Of a stretch of DNA of 64,000 nt, positions 10,260 through 18,300 are shown in pieces; within the stretch, counting starts at the first letter, position 1; each line of letters begins with the position of its first letter. The translations under genes and the position numbers were made by a program. The notes under the pieces are model-generated. The model searched no databases. It saw nothing but the letters and a program-made list of their open reading frames with translations, and had not been told where the DNA came from. Source of the stretch: Saprospiraceae bacterium (GTDB taxonomy: Bacteria; Bacteroidota; Bacteroidia; Chitinophagales; Saprospiraceae); assembly GCA_022448945.1 (NCBI GenBank), contig JAKVCV010000001.1:81670-145669 (forward strand), in the 5' to 3' direction.

Positions 10260-11408
10260 CTACTCCTTTATCACAGTCAAAACCCCTTCTCCCTCATCCG
10301 TACGCACTCTAACAAAATAGATGCCGGGAGCACCTTTCAATTCCAGCTCTACCTGCTGAGCATTTTCATATGTACGTTCAAAAACTACCTGTCCCATGCT
10401 GTTGCAAATCTGTACATCTAATTCTTGTAGTTGATATTCAATCAGCTGTAGCGTGAGGTTTTTTGTGGTTGGATTGGGGAATATGGTTATATCAGTTAAT
10501 ATTCCTGGTAGATTAAGGGTACTACTAAATGTTGAACAATCTGTACTGAAGGAGGAAGCAGGATCTATGTTAGTCCAGTTGGCTAGAGAATAGGCTGTGG
10601 AGTCTACTTGAATGCAGAATAGGTTTGGGTTATTATTTGATTTAAAAGTTGTAATATTTAGATTGTTTCCATTTTTAATATCTAAGGAAGATAATTGATT
10701 AGAATTGCATTGTAAAGAAGTTAGAGCAGTGTTATTAGAAACATCTAGAGCAGTTAATTGATTGAATTGGCACCATAAACTAGTCAGAGCTATATTATTA
10801 GAAACATTTAGAGTAGATAATTGATTATTTGCACAAATTAAAGTCGTCAGAGCAGTGTTATTAGAAACATCTAGAGCAGTTAATTGATTGAATTGGCACC
10901 GTAAACTAGTCAGAGCAGTGTTATTAGAAACATCTAGAGCAGTTAATTGATTCGTACCACAATCTAAACTAGTCAAAGCAGTATTATTCGAAATACTTAG
11001 GGCAGATAATTGGTTATTATTGCAAGATAAACCTAATAAAGCTATATTATTAGAAACATCTAGAGCAGTTAATTGATTCAAATTGCAATTTAAAGTCGTC
11101 AGAGCAGTGTTATTAGAAACATTCAATGTAGTTAATTGGTTGGATCGGCACATTAAAGAATTTAATGCAGTAAATACTTCAATACCAGTAAGGTCAGATA
11201 TTCCAAGACTGTTGACATTTATAGTACCACTATGAGCTTGAGCTTCAGTGATCTGAATTTCAGAGTCACCATTTGTGTTTATATTTGAATTGCCAATTAA
11301 ATAGGCTTTGAAAATACTATCAGGAATCGTGACATTCTGGGATTGAACAGAAGTTGTAAACAAAGTCATGAAAAAAGCAATTGATAGAAAAATGTAAAAG
11401 CGTTTCAT
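10260..11408 (-). CDS. Leucine-rich-repeat surface protein with T9SS type A sorting domain
   Basis: 382 aa. A signal peptide (about residues 1-23) is followed by a short N-terminal cap and eight 21-residue leucine-rich repeats (about 82-250) of the form L-T-x-L-x-C-x-x-N-Q-L-T-x-L-D-V-S-N-N-T-A, with a Cys at a fixed position. The C-terminal 80 residues, containing I-F-P-N-P, are a type A sorting domain. It is therefore predicted to be a secreted, surface-attached recognition or adhesion protein; the ligand is unknown. The repeats are near-identical at DNA level (63-bp units), so copy number is likely variable. The gene is convergent with the SprB-repeat gene and flanked on both sides by the same palindromic element. 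Confidence 0.92.
   Translation of the reverse strand: MKRFYIFLSIAFFMTLFTTSVQSQNVTIPDSIFKAYLIGNSNINTNGDSEIQITEAQAHSGTINVNSLGISDLTGIEVFTALNSLMCRSNQLTTLNVSNNTALTTLNCNLNQLTALDVSNNIALLGLSCNNNQLSALSISNNTALTSLDCGTNQLTALDVSNNTALTSLRCQFNQLTALDVSNNTALTTLICANNQLSTLNVSNNIALTSLWCQFNQLTALDVSNNTALTSLQCNSNQLSSLDIKNGNNLNITTFKSNNNPNLFCIQVDSTAYSLANWTNIDPASSFSTDCSTFSSTLNLPGILTDITIFPNPTTKNLTLQLIEYQLQELDVQICNSMGQVVFERTYENAQQVELELKGAPGIYFVRVRTDEGEGVLTVIKE
10700..11165 (-). repeat. 63-bp tandem repeat array encoding the LRR units
   Basis: Units of 63 bp (21 codons) repeat about eight times. Segments 10723-10790 and 10849-10916, two units apart, agree over 68 bp with one mismatch, the first 52 bp being exact. This points to recent unit duplication or conversion. 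Confidence 0.85.
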
Positions 11409-11802
11409 CTGTTTTGTTTTTTAAGGGTGTGCATTATTATAAACTACTTCAATATTAACATAATTAATTTTGAATTGCAATAATTGTTGATAAAGATCAG
11501 TTGAGGTATAAAGTAGAAAGTAGAAATTTGCGAAGCAAATTTCTACTTTCTACGAACAACTACATTCAAAGCCAAAAAAACAAAACTTCTACAACGAATA
11601 CACCAAAAAAATCGTATTTTGCATCTTATCATTGAATGAATTACAATAATGGTTGAACTTGCTTTTGACTGTGATCTCATTTTTTTTGTACTAGGAATAC
11701 ATGCTAAAATTATTAGTCCTGAAACAATAATGTACTTTTACTGCTTGATGATTCACTAAAGACACCACTTTTTGATAAATAACATCATTTAAAAACAATC
11801 AC
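11409..11802. other. Divergent intergenic region between the LRR gene and the sigma factor gene
   Basis: About 390 bp. It holds the second 41-bp palindrome (11513-11553) and otherwise AT-rich sequence. A 36-codon ORF at 11649-11759 has no supporting feature. No clear TAnnTTTG promoter element was recognised for either gene. Confidence 0.5.
11513..11553. repeat. 41-bp palindromic element, copy 2 (19-bp perfect stem)
   Basis: A perfect 19-bp inverted repeat (11513-11531 and 11535-11553) with a GAA loop. It is the same length as the element at 10206-10246 and matches it at 32 of 41 positions, including both 11-bp outer arms. Two inner positions differ as compensated pairs (G-C to A-T, T-A to A-T). 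This suggests a dispersed REP-like family. It lies upstream of the LRR gene and is not followed by a T-run. Confidence 0.85.
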
Positions 11803-12342
11803 TTGAAGGAGCAGGAACTCATAGAACGATGTAAGAGGAATGACCGTTTGGCACAAAAGGCTTTGTACCAGCGTTTTTCTGCAAAAATGTTTGGGGTCTG
11901 TCGCAGATATGTCAAAACTGTCGAAAATACTGAAGAAGTTCTTATGATGGCATTCTGTAAGGTGTTTCGTAAAATTGATAGCTTTACGGGAAAAGGTAGT
12001 TTTGAAGGTTGGATCCGTCGCATTATGGTAAATGAATCTTTGATGTTCCTCCGCAAAAAATACCGTTTTAATGAACATGCAGATGTTACGGAAATGCCGG
12101 TAAGTGCTGTTGAGGTAAGTGTAGAGGATGAATTGGCAGCTCAGGATATATTAAAATTATTGGAACAATTACCAACAGGGTATCGTACCGTTTTTAACCT
12201 CTATGTTATTGAAGGTTATAAACACAGAGAAATTGCAGAACAACTTGGAATTAGTATTAATACTTCTAAATCCCAGTTGATTCTTGCAAAGAAAAAATTA
12301 AGGCAAATGATTAACAAATCAGAACATACAGGATTAAGTTGA
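11803..12342 (+). CDS. ECF-type RNA polymerase sigma factor (sigma-70 family)
   Basis: 179 aa. Region 2 spans about residues 20-90 (including the F-x-G-W-I-R-R-I-x-x-N segment) and region 4 about 118-172, with the helix-turn-helix H-R-E-I-A-E-Q-L-G-I-S. No region 1 or 3, so it is an ECF factor. The start is TTG: the frame is stopped at 11776-11778 and no ATG lies between, while K-E-Q-E-L-I at the N-terminus matches where relatives begin. The next gene, 85 bp downstream, encodes a single-pass membrane protein in the usual anti-sigma position. The regulon and signal cannot be told from the sequence. Confidence 0.93.
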   Translation: MKEQELIERCKRNDRLAQKALYQRFSAKMFGVCRRYVKTVENTEEVLMMAFCKVFRKIDSFTGKGSFEGWIRRIMVNESLMFLRKKYRFNEHADVTEMPVSAVEVSVEDELAAQDILKLLEQLPTGYRTVFNLYVIEGYKHREIAEQLGISINTSKSQLILAKKKLRQMINKSEHTGLS

Positions 12343-12427
12343 ACCTGTTGATTCTATTTAAAAAGTTAAGAGATAATAATAATGATCGAATAACTTAAAG
12401 TAATAAATATTAGATAATTCAATTATT

Positions 12428-13714
12428 ATGAGTAGAGATGATTACATTTCTAAATTGTTTATCAAGAATCAGGATAAACTAAATCAGGAACCATCGGAAG
12501 ATCTTTGGTCTAAGTTGGAAGCCCAACTGGATGCCCCTACTTCCTCAGTGCAGGCAAAACCTGTTAAGATAGTCAGCATGCGTAAGTTTCTGGCAGCGGC
12601 TTCAATTGTACTGGCTGTTGTCACTACAGTTGTTATATATGATAACATAAATCAAACAACTGATGAGGAATTTGCTATGGATTTTGTTCTTGAAGAACCG
12701 ATTGCCTTACTTACTGAAGAATCTGAACCTTATGAAGATGCAGATGTTCTACCTGTAAGTTTTGCTGAGGAAATTGAAGAAAAGGAAGTACTCAAACAAG
12801 AAGAGAAAATCGTTGCTGCAGTTAATAAACAAATCGAAGCTACTGCTGTTGAAAATAAACCTTCAGAAAGAGTTGAACTCAGCGATATAAACATAAGAGA
12901 CGAAAATGCAAATACAAAAGGTAATTCTATCATTTTTATTGAACCGGAAGATGAAGAAGAATCCTTTGATATTGTTCAAAAAGAATATGACGGAGACCTT
13001 TATCAGGGTGATTTGCCTGTTGTTCAGCAACAAATGAATTATGCAAGTGGTGTGCCTCAGATTGCTAATAATGATGATAATAATTTTTATGCAGATAAAG
13101 TACTTCGTAAATCTGAAAGTTCAAATAAAGATCTTTTAGAGACCACTACTTCAAATGAAGACGAACTTGCACAAGTACAACAAAATCGTATTGATTCACG
13201 AATGGGAATTGTTCAAAATATTAAAAAAAGAAAGTCTAACACTAAATCACCGATGGAGGGTGCACACGTTAGGTTGCAGCCCTTTGGCTTTCTTCTTGGT
13301 CAGTGGGTAGATGAAAATGAAAAAGAAGGTCAATCTTATGAAACCTGGACCCTGAAAAATCCCAAAACAATAATTGGTAAAGGTTACATACTTTCTAAAG
13401 AAAACGAATCTATTTTTGAAGAGACCATGCGTATAGAACTTAAATACGGTCAAGTCTTTTTTGTCATGAGTCTTGATGAGAATAAATCAAAAATTGAATA
13501 TATGTTATCGAAGTATAATAGCGAAAGGTTTACTTTTGTTCAGTCTTCTTCGGATATCTACCCAAATAAAATTACAATTCAGCGAACCCTTGAGGGGTTC
13601 TCTACGGTTATTGTAAACACAAATAGTTTCCTAACCAATGATCAGCAGAGATATTTGGAAAACAGAAATCGTGTTACTAATGTTGGGTCTAAGAGGACTA
13701 TGAACTATAAGTGA
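12428..13714 (+). CDS. Putative anti-sigma-type membrane protein with C-terminal DUF6265-like domain
   Basis: 428 aa. Residues 1-50 are cytoplasmic-looking and include E-D-L-W-S-K-L, a motif common at the start of Bacteroidota proteins encoded after ECF sigma genes. One membrane segment lies at about 53-71, so the rest should be periplasmic. Residues 75-280 are acidic and low in complexity. Residues 283-415 (from F-G-F-L-L-G-Q-W, with E-T-W, G-K-G-Y and E-E-T-M-R-I-E-L) look like DUF6265, a small beta-barrel-like domain of unknown function. The position after the sigma gene and the topology suggest sigma regulation; the periplasmic domain could be the sensor. There is no recognised ASD or zinc anti-sigma motif, so the role is inferred. 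Confidence 0.72.
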   Translation: MSRDDYISKLFIKNQDKLNQEPSEDLWSKLEAQLDAPTSSVQAKPVKIVSMRKFLAAASIVLAVVTTVVIYDNINQTTDEEFAMDFVLEEPIALLTEESEPYEDADVLPVSFAEEIEEKEVLKQEEKIVAAVNKQIEATAVENKPSERVELSDINIRDENANTKGNSIIFIEPEDEEESFDIVQKEYDGDLYQGDLPVVQQQMNYASGVPQIANNDDNNFYADKVLRKSESSNKDLLETTTSNEDELAQVQQNRIDSRMGIVQNIKKRKSNTKSPMEGAHVRLQPFGFLLGQWVDENEKEGQSYETWTLKNPKTIIGKGYILSKENESIFEETMRIELKYGQVFFVMSLDENKSKIEYMLSKYNSERFTFVQSSSDIYPNKITIQRTLEGFSTVIVNTNSFLTNDQQRYLENRNRVTNVGSKRTMNYK

Positions 13715-13760
13715 TATTTTTCTATATTATATTTTGTCTGAACACGAGGGCCTTAAATAT

Positions 13761-13796
13761 AAAAAGCTATCGGAATCCATATTTCGATAGCTTTTT
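13761..13796 (+). terminator. Rho-independent terminator
   Basis: A 12-bp stem (aaaaagctatcg and its complement) with an inner extension and a T-run lies 46 bp after the putative anti-sigma gene. Confidence 0.88.
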
Positions 13797-13912
13797 TATG
13801 CTCTAAGACTATAAAAACTATCTTATCTGCTATTAAAGTTTCAGTTTCCAGTCAAAATTATACGATTAATTGGCTATTCTGGGCAACAATCTCTTTTTAT
13901 TATAATTTTTAA

Positions 13913-13943
13913 TTGAACATTTAGTTAAAATTTATTACCTTTG
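13913..13943 (+). promoter_or_regulatory. Bacteroidota-type promoter for the secreted hydrolase
   Basis: TTG at 13913-13915, a 20-bp spacer and TACCTTTG at 13936-13943 fit the Bacteroidota -33/-7 pattern (TTG and TAnnTTTG). Transcription should begin near 13950, giving a leader of about 65 nt. The rest of the 301-bp gap 13715-14015 holds only the terminator at 13761-13796. Confidence 0.65.
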
Positions 13944-14015
13944 GTTTTATCCAGGTTAATTGTTTCTAACAGGGTGAATAATTTTAATTTTTGACTTAAT
14001 AATATATTTATTAAT

Positions 14016-15287
14016 ATGCGATTCCCCTTTTTGCTTCTTGTGTTTTTCTTTTTGTTTTCTTTGTCTATTTCTGTTGCTAAACCCAAACTCACATTGAAAA
14101 GTTATGAGTTGGTAAAGACGATATCTGTTGAAATAATAGATAGTATCCGTAAAAGCAGAAAAGTCCCTAAGTCTCTACTTCCAGTTCGTTATGCTGTAAA
14201 AGTCTATGAAGTTATCTATAACTCCAAACATATTGATGGTAGTAATATTATTGCTTCGGGTCTTTATTTTGTGCCTGTTAATCCTGATTCTGAAGTGCCC
14301 TTACTTTCTTATCATCATGGGACCCTGATCAAAAAAGAAAGGGAAATCGGTTTTTGGAGAGAGCAGAATTTTTGTATTGGTTTTGCAACAACTGGTTATG
14401 CTGTAGCCAGACCTGATTATCATGGTCTTGGTAAAGGAGAAGGAAGGCATTTATATTGTCATGCTGAAAGTGAATCTGAAGCTGTCTTGAATATGCTAAG
14501 AGCTGTACAGGAATTAAATGAAATATATGGTTACAATGTGAGTAATAAGTTGTTTTTGACAGGATACTCACAGGGTGGACATGCTACGCTTGCAGTTCAG
14601 AAGAAAATTCAGGAACAGGTTGTTAAAGAGTTTCAAGTTATAGCTTCAGCACCAATGTCGGGACCTTATAATTTAGATGGTATGCAGGAAGATATTATGA
14701 ACAGAGCATATTCGCATCCTAGTTATTTGCCTTACTTAATTTATGGTTATCAGGATGCATATAATTTGTTTGATAATGTCAATGATGTTTTTGCGCCACC
14801 ATATGATAGTATTCTTCCTCAGTTATACGAGGGCGCGCATACACTTAAATATATTAATACCCTTTTGCCTGATGTTCCCAACCAACTTATCGCTAAAGAT
14901 TTTCTGGCTGACTTTAATAACAATCCACAATCAGGTTTGGCTCAAATGATCCACGAAAACAATGTCTACGACTGGACACCTGAGCGACCGGTTATGTTTT
15001 GTTACTGTAAAGGAGACCGTCAGGTAAACTACAAGCAAAATGCAAAAATTGCATATAAAACAATGAAAAATAATGGAGCCAAATTTATTCGAAAACGTAC
15101 CGCTTCCGGTAGATTGGGTCATATCCCTTGTGCATATGTATCGGTGATGTATACCCGTTTATATTTCGATAGTTTTTACAAAAGAATTATTAAAGGCAAG
15201 AAATTACCCAAAAAGGGGAGAAGAGGCGACTGGGGAAATCGGGTGTTGTTAGATCTTGCAAGAACCTTTTCAAAGGGCAAAGTCTAG
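14016..15287 (+). CDS. Secreted alpha/beta hydrolase (secretory-lipase-like)
   Basis: 423 aa with a signal peptide (about residues 1-21). The nucleophile elbow G-Y-S-Q-G-G places the catalytic Ser at residue 185. Candidates for the other triad members are Asp in C-K-G-D-R-Q-V and His in G-R-L-G-H-I-P near the C-terminus. A H-H-G-T and a P-D-Y-H-G-L-G segment upstream fit the oxyanion side of lipase or peptidase folds. It probably hydrolyses an ester or peptide substrate in the periplasm or outside; no sorting domain is present. It has its own promoter and a strong terminator, so it is a single-gene unit. The exact substrate is unknown. Confidence 0.82.
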   Translation: MRFPFLLLVFFFLFSLSISVAKPKLTLKSYELVKTISVEIIDSIRKSRKVPKSLLPVRYAVKVYEVIYNSKHIDGSNIIASGLYFVPVNPDSEVPLLSYHHGTLIKKEREIGFWREQNFCIGFATTGYAVARPDYHGLGKGEGRHLYCHAESESEAVLNMLRAVQELNEIYGYNVSNKLFLTGYSQGGHATLAVQKKIQEQVVKEFQVIASAPMSGPYNLDGMQEDIMNRAYSHPSYLPYLIYGYQDAYNLFDNVNDVFAPPYDSILPQLYEGAHTLKYINTLLPDVPNQLIAKDFLADFNNNPQSGLAQMIHENNVYDWTPERPVMFCYCKGDRQVNYKQNAKIAYKTMKNNGAKFIRKRTASGRLGHIPCAYVSVMYTRLYFDSFYKRIIKGKKLPKKGRRGDWGNRVLLDLARTFSKGKV

Positions 15288-15301
15288 TTATTCTTGTCCT
15301 T

Positions 15302-15337
15302 AAAAAAAGCGACTATCATTTTGATAGTCGCTTTTTT
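15302..15337. terminator. Bidirectional rho-independent terminator between convergent genes
   Basis: A 16-bp perfect stem (15303-15318 and 15322-15337) with a 3-nt loop. A-run and T-run on either side let it serve both the hydrolase (+) and the alpha-2-macroglobulin gene (-). Confidence 0.92.
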
Positions 15338-15352
15338 GGTAAATATTTATTG

Positions 15353-18300
15353 TTATTTTTCAATATTCTTAACAACTTCAACCCATTGACCTTTTTTACG
15401 GGCCTGAATAGTCTTATCATACATTGCTTCCACAGATATTGCTGGAAGATAGTATCGTCCCAGATAGCTGGCATTCAGTAATACATTAAAAGTTTTACTT
15501 TTTCCTTTTTTCAGATCGAAGAAAGTATATACCCGATCGTCTCTGATATCTAGATATTCAGCTTTATCACCACCTGCAGTTGCACCTGTCATTCGAGTAT
15601 TATGTATTTCCCATCCTGGAGCAAAGACCTGGTGGATTGCCAATTCGTGATAGTTATGGGAGCCTGTATTTTTAACAGTTACCTTGACTTTGAAATCACT
15701 CCCTTGTAACATTAATTTAGGGTCTACGCTATTTCCAGTCATATCGACATATTCTACTTTTAATTCCAGTCCTTCAGCAGTTTCTGTTTCGTTCATTGTT
15801 GCAGGAATGCCATCCGAAATCAAACGAGCAAAAATCATATTGCCACTCGTGTTTTTGAATTCTACAGCTGATGCCTGTTCGCCGTCAAGTTCCAATTGCC
15901 AGATCGGCTTGTTGCTCTTTACTTTATTCCAGTTACCATTAGCTAAACGGTATTCAAATTCAACATTTCTACTTACACCACCTTCTCCCACAAACTTTGC
16001 CATTGCAACAAGTGCATGTGCTGTTTCTTGCGTGCTTAACCATTTTTCGTCCGATAATCTTTGTGAAATTTGTTTAACAATATCATTAGCATTATTACGT
16101 AGGTTCATTATACTTAAAGCTTGTAGTATCAATGCCTGATCTCGGAATTTTGATCCGAAAGTAGAAGCACCATTACTACCCAAATATGGTACTGCTTCGA
16201 AAACTGCATCAGCTACAATTTTTTTGGCAACAGATTTTTGACCTGCTATGTGATAAGCAGCAGCTAGGTGCCAACGTGCAGCAACTGCATCTTTGTGTCC
16301 TTGTTTGAGCCGCATTCTGTTCATAGACCCAAGGTCAGGTTTGCCTGCAAGTGCTAATAGGTATAATCGGTATGCCTGAGTCAGGTCGTCACTTACATTT
16401 CCTTTAGGTGTCCATTTTTGTGCTGTAGAAGTTTGAAAAGCAATCCATTTATTCATGAAGTTTTCGGTTACTTTATAACCTGCTTTTTTAGCTTCAATCA
16501 TAAAGTGGCCAGCATAGTTTGTTGCCCATAAGTTGTCTTCCTGTCCCGGCCAGTATGCCATTGCACCATTAGGGTTTTGATATCTGTATAAGCGTTTAAC
16601 ACCTGCTTTCAGGTTTTTATCAATCTCTAATTTTTTGGTTTCTGATAAATTCATTAAAGAAGTCAGATATACCTGTGGAAAAACAGAAGATGTTGTTTGT
16701 TCCACACAGCCATAAGGATAACGAATAAGGTATTTCAGGCGTTTCCCCAGATTCATTGGAGGAATGGAAGATACTTCCATAACACCGTTGTTCGTTCCTG
16801 TCATTCCCAGGGGTTTGTAGGTTTCTTTCCACTTATTGTTGTTTTCCAGAGCATGATGTGCAACAAGAGTTTCTCTTGGGTTGGCATTTCTTATAACAAC
16901 ATCTGTTTCGTAAATGGCAGATTCTTTGCCACTAGATACAGTTATTTTTACATGACCAGTACCTACTTTGCCAATAGTTTTTAATTCAAAATATGTAAGA
17001 TCATCACCTGGTTGTTTGAAGGTCAGTTTATTTGTTTTACTACCTATAATATTTATCATGTCGTTACTTTCAATTTTGACAGATACATTTCTAACATTTT
17101 TTTTCATAGCAAAAACAGTAACAGGTAACTTAAAGGATTCTTCAACACCCAAAACCCGAGGTAATGTACCCAATACCATAAGAGGCTGTCGTACAGGAAT
17201 TGCTTTTTCTGTAGAGCCATATGCTCCTTTGTTAGCTGCTACCACCATTGCTCTTACTGATCCTACATAATTAGGCATAGTCAAATTGTGTTTTGCCGTT
17301 TCTCCTTCTTTAAGATAGAAAGGTCCCAGGTATATTACAACAGGTTTAAAACGGTTAGGTTTTTTACGCCCTTTACCAGGTGAGGCATCATCACCACCAA
17401 TACTTAACAAGCTTTTTACATCACCACCAAAGGCACCCAATACATCATTATACATGTCCCAGGTTTTAACGCCTAATGCTTCTCTTTTATAGAAATTGTT
17501 CCATGGGGATGGTGTACGAAAATTGGTTAAATCCAGGATGCCTTCATCTACAATAGCTATTGTATAGGCCATGGGGCCACCTTTGCGTTCTTTTACTGAC
17601 ATGGAGAAGGTCTGATTTGGACGCAACTCATCAGCAATTACCATTTCAGGTTCCAGATGTGTTTGAGGGTCTTCGATTTGTAATGGTATTGCACCATACA
17701 TTCTAATAGGCAAATCGTTTTTGGTCTGTGCGTGTGGTTGTAATAATGTTACTGTAGCATAGGCATTAGGAGCCATACTTGAATTTGCTTTGAATTGGAA
17801 TTGGGTTGTTCCTTTTTCAGTTTCTACCCAATGAGATTCAAGTATATTTGTGCCATTTTCTATAGATATCAATGCGCGGCCTCCATTTCCAGAAGGAATA
17901 TTTAGCGTTACCATATCTCCAACAGAGTATTTTTTCTGGTCTGAAGTAAAATTTAAAGCAGTTGCACCTCCAGGGTCATTCTCTGTAGAACGCCCTGCCC
18001 ATCCTGGCCAGTCAATATAAAATACTTTACCAGTGCTGTGTCCTTTTTTCCCATTCGAAACACGAACTAAATAACGTCCCCAACTTGGATACTTGACTTC
18101 TAATTCCCAAACTGCTTTACCTTTTATAGTAGAAACTTTTGTAGAAGAAACTTCAGTGCCATAGACCTTTCCTCTATAGCTTGAAACCTGATCTTTGTTT
18201 TTGTCAAACCACCATTTCCACTTCAATTTATATAATTTAACTTCAAGATCTTCTATATCTACGGGTTTCCCATCTTTATCAACAGTAACAATCTCTACTT

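Noticed and set aside
10260-11165. CRISPR-like array
   Set aside because: The 63-bp units are in frame, encode LRRs and have no spacer-like diversity between fixed repeats.
11649-11759. 36-codon ORF upstream of the sigma gene
   Set aside because: No RBS, promoter or composition signal and too short to support.
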